DNA of 7,772 nucleotides from Ruminococcus flavefaciens (GCA_004554385.1 SFMO01000069.1:1-7772), one strand, 5' to 3'; counted from the first letter of the stretch, positions 1 through 6,428 are shown. Notes: a model not told the origin generated them from the sequence alone. A program made the numbers and translations.

Positions 1-276
1 ATGATGAAGCAGACGCTGCGAATCTATATCCCCTTCGGGAACAAAATGGAGTATTCTTCCCAGTCTGACCCTACTATAAATATCATTGTAAGAGAAAAGA
101 ATACGCTGATACAGGTACACAAGAACGACCTTATGGGCGGCCTTTACGATGAATTCAGACGTGAGAGGGAAGAGAAAATGCAGCAGGGAGCGGACAGTAT
201 TTACGAGCATTCTAAGGTCGAAACAAATATCTATGAATGGTCACAATCAGTAACTGAGGTCAAGACAGAACAATAA
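1..276 (+). CDS. Hypothetical protein, probably 5'-truncated by the window edge
   Basis: The open frame runs from the first base of the window to TAA at 274-276, giving 91 visible residues. The first codons are ATG ATG, but no upstream sequence is available, so neither a ribosome binding site nor a true start can be shown and the frame may be the tail of a longer gene. The visible protein is hydrophilic: a short beta-like beginning (TLRIYIPFG), then a charged, probably helical stretch around residues 45-65 rich in R, E and K, then a polar end. There is no signal peptide, membrane segment or motif I recognise, and I assign no function. It converges with the MATE gene; a stem-loop at 323-348 lies 46 nt past its stop and is the likely end of its transcript. 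Confidence 0.55.
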   Translation: MMKQTLRIYIPFGNKMEYSSQSDPTINIIVREKNTLIQVHKNDLMGGLYDEFRREREEKMQQGADSIYEHSKVETNIYEWSQSVTEVKTEQ

Positions 277-322
277 GAGAACAGCTTTTGGAAGCTCGCT
301 AAACAAAAGAAAGAAAAATGTA

Positions 323-348
323 CAGCCCTTCGTGAAAACGAAGGGCTG
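323..348. terminator. Stem-loop terminator between convergent genes (possibly bidirectional)
   Basis: A perfect 10-bp stem CAGCCCTTCG / CGAAGGGCTG encloses a 6-nt loop (TGAAAA). On + it is followed by ATCTTTTGG, a modest T-run suited to ending the gene at 1-276. On - it is followed by TACATTTTTCTTTC, so it can also act as a second stop for the MATE transcript. Confidence 0.7.
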
Positions 349-360
349 ATCTTTTGGCAA

Positions 361-392
361 AAAAAGTGCTGTCTGCGTGGGAAACAGACAGC
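361..392 (-). terminator. Intrinsic terminator of the MATE gene
   Basis: A perfect 8-bp stem, GCTGTCTG at 368-375 and CAGACAGC at 385-392, has a 9-nt loop. On the minus strand it is followed at once by ACTTTTTT (361-367), a classic intrinsic terminator layout. It lies 46 nt past the MATE stop codon and is backed up by the stem-loop at 323-348. Confidence 0.8.
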
Positions 393-438
393 GGAGGTGA
401 GGAGTGATGTATAGAACAGATCGCGTATCGATCCGGGA

Positions 439-1803
439 TCATGCTGCGGAAGAAAGCTTCTCCTGATTTGCAGGAGAGAGAGCTGTGTTTTTGCGGAGAG
501 TGTGCTCGAATGCACACATATTGAGGATAAGTGCACCTACCCATGCAGAAGCTTCTGCGTAAGCTGTTGCACTGAATCCGATAGCAGGTATGAACAGTGC
601 GATAACACCTATTCTAAGTGCCATTTCGACAATACCTGATATCATTGGGATAAGAGGCTTTCCGAAGCCCTGATTGCCGTTGCGGAATATGAAAAGGAAA
701 TCAACGGCGAAGAGGAAAACTCCGCAAATTGGAAGATATGTCTTTGCTATTGCAATAGGCTCTGAACCGCTTACCATTACCCTTGCAAGGTAGGTAGGCA
801 GGAATACCATTACAGAACCGAGCACAACATAGGATATAGTTGCTATGGCAAGACATACATGGAGTCCTTCACGGATACGTTCAAATTTGCGCGCACCGTA
901 GTTCTGGCTTGTGAATGCCGACATAGCAAAGCCTGCTGTGCAGGAAGGCTGCATAAAGAGGTTTATGAATTTGCTGCAGGCAGAATAAGCGGTGGTATAG
1001 GCAACTCCGAGCCCGTTTACAAAATACTGGATGACCATACAGCCTACAGCCGTTATGGAATTCATCAGTGCCATCGGTAGTCCGTTGCTGAAAAGCTCAA
1101 TGTATAGAGCACCGTTGCCGCGGAAATCCTCAGCCTTTATGTCGAGGACGTCTATCCTGCGAATCCTTCTGAAGCATATGAGCGCTGATACGATCTGTGA
1201 GAATATAGTTGCGATCGCTGCGCCCTCAACGCCTGTTTTCAGAACGAAAATGCAGAAGGTATCAAGGAATATATTGACAATTGTTGATATTATGATGGCA
1301 ACGAACGGAGTTTTGCTGTCGCCGAGTGCACGGAGTATACATGAGCATAGATTGTAGGCGATAGTAGCGATAAGTCCGCCGAAAATGAAGTAGCCGTAAA
1401 CAAGTCCGTCGTGCATGATAGCTGCATCAGTGCGGAGCAGGTGAAGCACCGGCCTCAGAAATGCAGTACTCAGGGCTGTGAGCACAAGTGCTATTACAAG
1501 GCAAAGCATTGCAGAAGAGGCTACTGAGCGGCGGAGCTTTGAATAGTCCTTAGCGCCGAAGCTCTGGGCGGTGATAACGGAAAAACCGTTGGCAAGCCCC
1601 ATAGAGAAGCCGAAAACAAGAAATGTGAGTGATGACATATTTCCAACTGCCGCAAGGGCGTTGTCGCCGAGTCCTTTGCCCACAATGGCAGTATCGGCAA
1701 TATTATACATCTGCTGGAGCATATTCGTCAGCAGCATCGGAAAATAGAACTTGAGTATAAGCGAGCTGACTTTTCCCTGTGTGAGGTCGTTTGCCTTTGC
1801 CAT
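439..1803 (-). CDS. MATE-family efflux transporter
   Basis: This is a 454-residue inner-membrane antiporter of the multidrug and toxic compound extrusion family, a usual length for the family. Members export cationic drugs or metabolites using a Na+ or H+ gradient; the substrate here cannot be read from sequence. The whole protein is a run of hydrophobic helices, consistent with 12 membrane segments in two six-helix halves. The first half opens with a typical MATE segment (residues ~22-55) containing YNIADTAIVG; its Asp37 lies in helix 1, where the family keeps a functional acidic residue. A basic loop around residues 212-226 (RRIRRID) marks the cytoplasmic linker, and the second half begins near SNGLPMALMNS. 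The start ATG (1801-1803) has AAGGGGG 7 nt upstream (1811-1817 on the complement). It is divergent from an AraC-type regulator, with interlocking promoters, so regulation by that protein is likely. The ending is intact, with a polar tail, and is followed by a terminator. Family assignment is secure; subfamily is not. Confidence 0.95.
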   Translation of the reverse strand: MAKANDLTQGKVSSLILKFYFPMLLTNMLQQMYNIADTAIVGKGLGDNALAAVGNMSSLTFLVFGFSMGLANGFSVITAQSFGAKDYSKLRRSVASSAMLCLVIALVLTALSTAFLRPVLHLLRTDAAIMHDGLVYGYFIFGGLIATIAYNLCSCILRALGDSKTPFVAIIISTIVNIFLDTFCIFVLKTGVEGAAIATIFSQIVSALICFRRIRRIDVLDIKAEDFRGNGALYIELFSNGLPMALMNSITAVGCMVIQYFVNGLGVAYTTAYSACSKFINLFMQPSCTAGFAMSAFTSQNYGARKFERIREGLHVCLAIATISYVVLGSVMVFLPTYLARVMVSGSEPIAIAKTYLPICGVFLFAVDFLFIFRNGNQGFGKPLIPMISGIVEMALRIGVIALFIPAIGFSATAYAEASAWVGALILNMCAFEHTLRKNTALSPANQEKLSSAA

Positions 1804-1870
1804 TTCAATGCCCCCTTAATATATTGTCTTTGTTCTTTTCTGAGCTTATTATAATCCAATCCATCGTTAA

Positions 1871-1900
1871 ATTATATCAGATCTGTTGCATTTATATCAA
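1871..1900 (-). promoter_or_regulatory. Promoter of the MATE gene
   Basis: On the minus strand TTGATA (1895-1900) and TATAAT (1871-1876) are separated by 18 bp, a near-consensus sigma-A promoter. It would start transcription about 60 nt upstream of the MATE ATG. A second TATAAT (1848-1853) lies closer but has no convincing -35. The -35 box sits inside the spacer of the opposing promoter for the AraC gene. Confidence 0.65.
1872..1899. promoter_or_regulatory. Candidate AraC-type operator: direct repeat TTATATCA, 20 bp apart
   Basis: TTATATCA occurs at 1872-1879 and again at 1892-1899, exactly 20 bp apart and on the same face of the helix. One copy overlaps the MATE -10 box and the other overlaps the MATE -35 box and the spacer of the AraC-gene promoter. 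AraC-family proteins commonly bind direct repeats spaced about two helical turns. Operator function is an inference from position and layout. Confidence 0.4.
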
Positions 1901-1914
1901 AAATAGGATATAAT
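1886..1914 (+). promoter_or_regulatory. Promoter of the araC-like / sfsA / dgt / K+ channel unit
   Basis: TTGCAT (1886-1891) and a perfect TATAAT (1909-1914) are separated by 17 bp. Transcription would start near 1921, leaving a leader of about 50 nt before the ATG at 1970. That start point also argues against the upstream ATG at 1931, which would have only ~10 nt of leader and no ribosome binding site. Confidence 0.7.
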
Positions 1915-1969
1915 AAAACTATAGCAAATAATGGAGATCTCACAGCAATTTTTGCAAGGGAGGGAGCTT

Positions 1970-2734
1970 ATGAAAACTGACCGTGACCTGAATTACAGGC
2001 TATATGTCCAGCGCAGCGACGGCTTTACACGAAACCCGTTTCAGCGTGAGCTGAGCTTTTACAGAATGATCCAGGCAGGGGATACTGAGGGCGTGAAAAA
2101 GCGCTTTGAAGTCGTAAGAAAGAATTTCTTTGAAGGAAAGGGAACTCTTTCCGATGATCCTGTCAGAAATATCATCTATCATTTTGTTACGGCAGTGGCT
2201 GTAGTGTGCCGTTTGTGCGTTGAGGGCGGAATGAGCCATGATACCGCATATACTCTGAGCGATATTTACATACAGAGGGCGGATAAGCTTAAAGATGTTG
2301 ATAAGATCATAGACCTTTTCGGCGAAATGCAGCTGGATTTTGCAGAGCGCATGAGAACGGTGAAAAAGGAAAATGTCATATCCATTCATGTCAGGAAATG
2401 CATTGACTATATATATGAGCATCTTCACGAAGACCTTACACTTGGTGTGCTTGCTGAATATGTGGGACTGAATCCCTCGTACCTGTCAAAGCTTTTTTCA
2501 AAGGAGACAGGTATGAGCGTTAAGACCTTTGTCACAAAAGCAAAGATCTCAACTGCGGAAAATCTTTTGAAAAGCTCGGATTTTTCCTGCCTTGATATAT
2601 CCCTTGCTCTTGGCTTTTCATCTCAGAGCGCCTTTATAAGCGTTTTCAGAAAGACTAACGGAATGACGCCGAAAAAGTACCGCGAGCTTCATTATATGGA
2701 TGTCATTGAAGGTGATAAGGACAATGAAGTATAA
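1970..2734 (+). CDS. AraC-family transcriptional regulator
   Basis: A 254-residue DNA-binding protein. The C-terminal ~105 residues form an AraC/XylS domain with two helix-turn-helix units: the first at residues ~158-179 (LAEYVGLNPSYLSKLF), the second at ~207-228 (ISLALGFSSQSAFISVFRK), followed by the family signature GMTPKKYRE (231-239). The N-terminal ~130 residues are largely helical (LSFYRMIQAGDTEGVKKRF, then an all-alpha stretch) and do not look like the cupin arm of sugar-sensing AraC proteins, so the signal is unknown. I chose the ATG at 1970 because AGGGAGG (1957-1963) sits 6 nt upstream; the in-frame ATG at 1931 lacks a ribosome site and almost coincides with the predicted transcript start. 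The gene opens a tight unit with sfsA, whose start lies inside its 3' end. Likely targets are itself and the divergent MATE gene, because the candidate operator lies between them. Confidence 0.92.
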   Translation: MKTDRDLNYRLYVQRSDGFTRNPFQRELSFYRMIQAGDTEGVKKRFEVVRKNFFEGKGTLSDDPVRNIIYHFVTAVAVVCRLCVEGGMSHDTAYTLSDIYIQRADKLKDVDKIIDLFGEMQLDFAERMRTVKKENVISIHVRKCIDYIYEHLHEDLTLGVLAEYVGLNPSYLSKLFSKETGMSVKTFVTKAKISTAENLLKSSDFSCLDISLALGFSSQSAFISVFRKTNGMTPKKYRELHYMDVIEGDKDNEV

Positions 2735-3425
2735 AAATATAAGAGAGGGAGAGTTTATCTGCCGTCCCAACAGATTTATTGCCAGAGTGACTATAGACGG
2801 CAGTGAGGAGACGGTACATGTTAAGAATACAGGAAGATGCAGGGAGCTTCTCACCGAGGGCTGCCGTGTTTATCTTGAAAAGTCCGGCAATCCCTCCCGA
2901 AAGACTAAATACGATCTCATAGCTGTTGAAAAGGTAAGAGAAGGTCTGCCGCCGCTTCTTGTGAATATGGATTCACAGGTGCCAAATCATGCTGTTGAGG
3001 AGTGGCTGAAAAAAGGAGAGCTGTTCTCTGAAAAGGCGGAGATACGCCGTGAATTCACCTTCGGAGACTCCCGCTTCGATTTCCGTATAGACGACGGCGG
3101 AAGGATCTCTTTTCTGGAGGTAAAGGGCGTCACCCTTGAAAACAACGGCATTGCAAGCTTTCCAGATGCGCCCACAGAGCGAGGGGTCAAGCATATCCAT
3201 GAGCTCATACGCGCCCGTAAAGAAGGCTTCGGTGCGTACATACTCTTTGTTGTACAGATGAAAGAGATGATGGAGCTTCGCCCTAATGATGCAACTCACA
3301 GAGCATTCGGCGATGCACTCAGACTTGCAGAGTGCGAGGGAGTTCACATACTTGCCTACGATTGCATCGTCACACCAGACAGTATTACCATAGATAAACC
3401 AATCCCAATCAGAACGGAGCTTTGA
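2724..3425 (+). CDS. sfsA: SfsA family protein (sugar fermentation stimulation protein homolog)
   Basis: A 233-residue cytoplasmic protein, essentially the length of E. coli SfsA (234). The family was named for its effect on maltose metabolism genes in E. coli and binds DNA; the fold joins an N-terminal OB-like domain to a domain resembling PD-(D/E)XK nucleases. Visible signatures are VHVKNTGRC (31-39), the nuclease-like core with Asp119 in SRFDFRID and Glu132/Lys134 in FLEVKGVTL, and PDAPTERGVKH (147-157). The acidic and lysine core residues are all kept, so catalysis is possible but unproven. The ATG at 2724 is preferred over the ATG at 2700: GAAGGTGA (2708-2715) lies 8 nt upstream and the resulting N-terminus matches the family. 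The start overlaps the end of the AraC gene by 11 nt, which suggests translational coupling, and dgt follows after a single base. Confidence 0.93.
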   Translation: MKYKNIREGEFICRPNRFIARVTIDGSEETVHVKNTGRCRELLTEGCRVYLEKSGNPSRKTKYDLIAVEKVREGLPPLLVNMDSQVPNHAVEEWLKKGELFSEKAEIRREFTFGDSRFDFRIDDGGRISFLEVKGVTLENNGIASFPDAPTERGVKHIHELIRARKEGFGAYILFVVQMKEMMELRPNDATHRAFGDALRLAECEGVHILAYDCIVTPDSITIDKPIPIRTEL

Positions 3426-3426
3426 C

Positions 3427-4851
3427 ATGAACTGGAAAAAACTACTATGTGAAAAAAGGCGCAGAGGCTATTCCACCTCTGCTGTCAGCGCCGACCCGAG
3501 AAACGAATTTCAGAAGGACTATCACAGGATAATCGGAAGTGCTTCATTCCGCCGCCTTCAGGATAAGACGCAGGTCTTTCCTCTTGACAGGGGAGATTTT
3601 GTACGTACCCGTCTGACCCACTCTCTTGAGGTTTCGTCCTTCGCAAAGTCTCTGGGACAGATGATCTTCCGCAATATCATCAGATACAGAGAGGACAGCG
3701 GACTTGAGGAAGCTGACATTGAAAAAATATGCAGCGTACTCGAATGTGCAGGTCTTATCCATGATATCGGAAATCCGCCCTTCGGCCATTTCGGTGAGGA
3801 CTATGTCCGTGACTGGTTCAGAAGGAATCTTCCTCAGATGGAATATAACGGTAAAAAACTGAACGAGCTCCTGACTCCTCAGATGATGGGAGATCTCTGC
3901 AACTTCGAGGGCAATGCACAGGCGCTCAGACTGCTGACGAAGCTGCATTTCCTCGTTGACGAAAACGGCATGAACCTGACATATCCGCTGCTGAATACTA
4001 TTATAAAGTACCCCGTGTCATCTACAGGCATAAACAAAAAGAGCGGCAATATCAAGGACAAGAAAATGGGCTACTATTATGCCGATAAGGAAATTTTTGA
4101 GGATATTGTAAGCTCTACAGGAGCTGTGGACTGCCGTCACCCTTTGGCATTTATTCTCGAAGCTGCAGACGATATCGCTTACAAGACTGCGGACATAGAG
4201 GACGCCGTGAAAAAGGGATTTATAACATATCCGCTGCTGCTCAGTGAGCTAAGGAACACCTATGCCGAAAGATGCGCAGACGACGGTGAACGTGAGGAAT
4301 ACAGCCGTGCAGTTGAAAAGCTTGAGAGCTATTACAGTCATGCTCTGGAAAATGGAGTATCCTCTCCAGAGCAGAATGCTGTTCAGCGCTGGATGATATA
4401 TGTTCAGGGAGTGCTGCTGAAGTGTGCCGCATTTGGTTTCACAAGCAATTACAGTGACATAATGCAGGGCACATTCCCGAAGGAGATATTAGCGGTGTCC
4501 CACGGAAATGCCCTTGCTTACGCTCTCGGAGATATGGCTTACCGTTTCGTATTCAGGTCAAAGGAGATATATAAGCTTGAGGTAGCGGCAGGGGAGATAT
4601 ACGAATTCCTGCTCAGCAAATTTGTACGGGCAGCAGTTCTGTACGATACCGGATTTGAAAGCTCCGCCATCGAACAGCGTGTAATGAGATTCATATCGGA
4701 AAACTATATCCGTGCATACAGGGTGAACTCTCAGGGAAAAACAGAGACTGAAAAGCTGTACCTGCGGCTTATGCTTGTCACAGACTATATCTGCGGCATG
4801 ACAGACGGCTATGCAAGAAAACTTTACAGGGAGCTGAGCGGAATTGAGTGA
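3427..4851 (+). CDS. dgt: Deoxyguanosinetriphosphate triphosphohydrolase (HD superfamily dNTPase)
   Basis: This 474-residue cytoplasmic enzyme is predicted to cleave dGTP (perhaps other dNTPs) to deoxynucleoside plus tripolyphosphate, lowering the dNTP pool. The N-terminus carries the family entry motif SASFRRLQDKTQVF (38-51) and then RTRLTHSLEVS with the first metal-ligand His65. The HD pair is His112-Asp113 in GLIHDIGNPPFGHFGE, which also holds His121, and the last ligand is Asp248 or Asp249 in LEAADDIAYKTADIED. All metal-binding residues are present, so it should be active. Its length is near that of E. coli Dgt (505), longer than the short dGTPase-like proteins, with extra sequence at ~140-225. 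The ATG at 3427 is preceded by GGAG (3416-3419), 7 nt away. It starts 1 nt after sfsA and its stop overlaps the channel gene by 8 nt. It could be called a general dNTPase; substrate range cannot be read from sequence. Confidence 0.95.
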   Translation: MNWKKLLCEKRRRGYSTSAVSADPRNEFQKDYHRIIGSASFRRLQDKTQVFPLDRGDFVRTRLTHSLEVSSFAKSLGQMIFRNIIRYREDSGLEEADIEKICSVLECAGLIHDIGNPPFGHFGEDYVRDWFRRNLPQMEYNGKKLNELLTPQMMGDLCNFEGNAQALRLLTKLHFLVDENGMNLTYPLLNTIIKYPVSSTGINKKSGNIKDKKMGYYYADKEIFEDIVSSTGAVDCRHPLAFILEAADDIAYKTADIEDAVKKGFITYPLLLSELRNTYAERCADDGEREEYSRAVEKLESYYSHALENGVSSPEQNAVQRWMIYVQGVLLKCAAFGFTSNYSDIMQGTFPKEILAVSHGNALAYALGDMAYRFVFRSKEIYKLEVAAGEIYEFLLSKFVRAAVLYDTGFESSAIEQRVMRFISENYIRAYRVNSQGKTETEKLYLRLMLVTDYICGMTDGYARKLYRELSGIE

Positions 4852-5815
4852 GAATAAGACGAAGCTTATGAAAAAGCGTATTTTCGACATTATACAGATA
4901 GGCAACAGAAATGACATTATAAGCCGCTTATTCGATTATTTCATAGTTGCTGTCATAATTCTGAATATAACTATAGTCTTCCTCGGGACATTTGACGAGC
5001 TTGCCGGCTATGCACGTATTTTCAGAGCTGTGGAGTCTGTTACAGTTGTTGTGTTCTGCGTTGAGTATATCCTGCGTATCTGGACTGCTGATCTGCTGTA
5101 TCCCGATAAAACCCCTGTGAAAGCGCGTTTGAAGTTTCTTAGGTCCTTTGACGGCATAGTAGATCTGCTGACTATCCTGCCGTTTTTCTTCCTGAGCGGA
5201 TTTATAGTTTTCAGAATGCTGAGAGTAGTGCGTATACTGCATCTGTTCAGAGTAAATGCACATTATGACTCTATCCATGTAATAACTACAGTACTTATTG
5301 AGAAGAAAAATCAGATAATATCATCAGTATTTATAATCATAGTCCTTATGCTTGCGTCCTCTCTCGGAATATACAGTGCCGAGCATGAAGCGCAGCCCGA
5401 GGTATTCCGCAATGCCTTTTCGGGCATATGGTGGAGCGTTTCAACTCTGCTCACAGTTGGCTACGGTGATATATATCCTGTAACGGTAATAGGCAAAATT
5501 ATGGCTATCCTCAGCGCTTTTCTCGGAGTCGGAGTCGTGGCTATTCCAACAGGTATCATCAGTGCAGGATTCGTTGAACAGTACACCAAGAAGCAGTATT
5601 CTGATGTGCGTTTCAGCGACCTTAACGAGATAGGCGAGATTCTTGTGGACAGGCAAAGTGACTTTAATAATATGACAGTGGCAGAGTCATCGGAGAAATA
5701 CAATATCAGTATCCTTGTTATTCTCAGAGGAGAGCTTACAGTGGTTCCGAATGAAAATATGCGTATCAGGCAAAATGATATACTTATTGTGCGCAGTGAC
5801 AAGATAGATAAGTGA
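4844..5815 (+). CDS. Voltage-gated-type potassium channel with C-terminal RCK_C-like domain
   Basis: A 323-residue inner-membrane protein with six predicted helices: S1 ~31-49, S2 ~63-81, S3 ~101-118, S4 ~121-137, S5 ~156-177, and S6 ~213-241 after the pore loop. The selectivity filter TVGYGD is intact at 204-209. S4 carries spaced arginines (124, 127, 130, 136), and acidic residues in S2 (Glu74) and S3 (Asp103, Asp107) complete a voltage-sensor layout. The cytoplasmic tail (~255-320) resembles a TrkA-C/RCK_C domain (SILVILRGELTVVPNENMR, NDILIVRS), but the Rossmann-type RCK_N domain that normally precedes it is absent. The start is uncertain. TTG at 4844 has AGGGAG 10 nt upstream and overlaps the dgt stop, fitting coupled translation; ATG at 4868 gives a protein 8 residues shorter but has only a poor ribosome site. 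It is the last gene of the unit, and no clear terminator follows it. Confidence 0.9.
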   Translation: MSENKTKLMKKRIFDIIQIGNRNDIISRLFDYFIVAVIILNITIVFLGTFDELAGYARIFRAVESVTVVVFCVEYILRIWTADLLYPDKTPVKARLKFLRSFDGIVDLLTILPFFFLSGFIVFRMLRVVRILHLFRVNAHYDSIHVITTVLIEKKNQIISSVFIIIVLMLASSLGIYSAEHEAQPEVFRNAFSGIWWSVSTLLTVGYGDIYPVTVIGKIMAILSAFLGVGVVAIPTGIISAGFVEQYTKKQYSDVRFSDLNEIGEILVDRQSDFNNMTVAESSEKYNISILVILRGELTVVPNENMRIRQNDILIVRSDKIDK

Positions 5816-5882
5816 AATATTTATTTAAATATAAAATCAGCGGCAATATTTGTCAATAGTAACTAAATAATGCTTCCCCTTA

Positions 5883-5911
5883 TTGACATTAGTGAATATA
5901 AATGTTATAAT
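5883..5911 (+). promoter_or_regulatory. Consensus sigma-A promoter of the orphan RNA
   Basis: TTGACA (5883-5888) and TATAAT (5906-5911) are separated by exactly 17 bp, a perfect consensus in both boxes. Transcription would begin near G5918. No protein gene follows, only a structured stretch ending in an intrinsic terminator, which points to a highly expressed small RNA. Confidence 0.85.
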
Positions 5912-5917
5912 ATACTT

Positions 5918-6054
5918 GCGAAAATAATTGGGTTATTATTTGAGCGTGACCGAGGGACGGCAATCTGCACAATAGTCGTTCTGAGGCGATTTCTTTGTAA
6001 TGGACAAATCAGAGGAGCTGTATTCATAGGCGAATACAGCTTTTGTCCTTTTTT
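5918..6054 (+). ncRNA. Orphan structured small RNA, about 137 nt, family not recognised
   Basis: The RNA is bounded by a perfect consensus promoter and a strong intrinsic terminator. Visible structure includes a 5' hairpin AATAA-TTGGG-TTATT near the start and a middle element in which GGGACG (5954-5959) can pair with CGTTCT (5977-5982) using wobbles, enclosing a small GCA/TGC hairpin. The terminator hairpin closes the 3' end. GATTT...GT (5988-5998) can pair with ACAAATC (6004-6010), which would compete with the outer arm of the terminator, so two exclusive folds are possible. The only open frames are short and lack ribosome sites (one from 5870 begins upstream of the promoter), so a coding role is unlikely. 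The next intact + gene is more than 1.5 kb away, so it is not an obvious riboswitch leader. It does not match any riboswitch, SRP RNA or tmRNA I know; a divergent 6S RNA is conceivable but not shown. Confidence 0.6.
6002..6054 (+). terminator. Intrinsic terminator of the orphan RNA
   Basis: The inner stem is a perfect 10 bp, AGCTGTATTC (6016-6025) with GAATACAGCT (6032-6041), around a 6-nt loop. The outer stem is 7 bp, GGACAAA (6002-6008) with TTTGTCC (6042-6048), with a 7-nt bulge on the 5' side. TTTTTT follows at 6049-6054. Confidence 0.88.
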
Positions 6055-6066
6055 GAGGTAAAATAA

Positions 6067-6282
6067 AAGCAAAAAGGTCTTCTTAATAATGATTCTGAAT
6101 TTTTGCAAATTCTTGAAGAAGCTTTAACAGCTTACTGTATAGATGGCAATCCTGAAAAAATATAATACAAAAGTTTTTATAAAGTAATAAGAAACGTGGT
6201 AATTACTATGAAAGTTGATTCAATTTATGGAACGATAGACGTGGATTTAAGTAAAGTAACGTTAAAAATTGTGATACAGTAA
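6067..6282 (+). pseudogene. Possible decayed small gene with one in-frame stop
   Basis: One frame is open from 6067 to TAA at 6163-6165, and the same frame then continues open for another 38 codons to TAA at 6280-6282. The first part reads as protein-like sequence (EFLQILEEALTAYCIDG around 6097-6147). The second part contains an ATG at 6208 followed by MKVDSIYGTIDVDLSKV. No start with a ribosome site is visible at the 5' end, where a stop at 6064 closes the frame just after the RNA terminator. The final TAA is immediately followed by a strong hairpin terminator, as expected at a real gene end. I read it as the truncated 3' end of a small gene interrupted by a nonsense codon. Chance openness in AT-rich DNA is the alternative, and the 24-codon piece from 6208 could be a separate tiny gene. 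Confidence 0.3.
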
Positions 6283-6349
6283 AAAGAGTGCCTTAGCAAA
6301 CTTTATGAGTTTTTGATGCTCCCTCATAACTTTTGCTAAGGCACTCTTT
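6283..6349. terminator. Very long hairpin, bidirectional terminator type
   Basis: The outer arms at 6283-6300 and 6332-6349 (AAAGAGTGCC... / ...GGCACTCTTT) form 18 perfect base pairs. A symmetric 2x2 internal loop (CT opposite CT) separates them from an inner 7-bp stem, TTATGAG (6303-6309) with CTCATAA (6323-6329), and a 13-nt loop. On + the stem ends CTCTTTAATTGTTT; on - it ends CTCTTTTTACTG, so it could stop transcripts from both sides, including anything read out of the tRNA fragment. The length of perfect pairing is unusual for a simple terminator, so a palindromic mobile repeat is an alternative. Confidence 0.6.
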
Positions 6350-6428
6350 AATTGTTTAAGTTGTAAAATGACTGCCGCGAGCGAAAGCAGACTGACAGCT
6401 TTCTACAAAGTGAGCGAGTAAAACGAAC

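Noticed and set aside
231..544. Open frames on - in the convergent region at the left
   Set aside because: They pass through two terminator hairpins and lack ribosome sites; Ser/Cys/Phe-rich shadow composition.
1931..1969. N-terminal extension of the AraC regulator from the ATG at 1931
   Set aside because: No ribosome site and only ~10 nt after the predicted transcription start; the ATG at 1970 has AGGGAGG at ideal spacing.
2973..3428. 151-codon open frame on - opposite sfsA
   Set aside because: Antisense shadow of a clearly conserved gene, with no ribosome site or recognisable motif.
5918..6054. Identification of the orphan RNA as 6S RNA
   Set aside because: I cannot see the long closing stem pairing the 5' and 3' ends, and the 3' end is taken up by a terminator hairpin; not excluded, but not supported.
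5870..6061. A 63-codon open frame on + through the small RNA
   Set aside because: It begins upstream of the promoter, lacks a ribosome site and crosses the terminator hairpin; composition is not protein-like.
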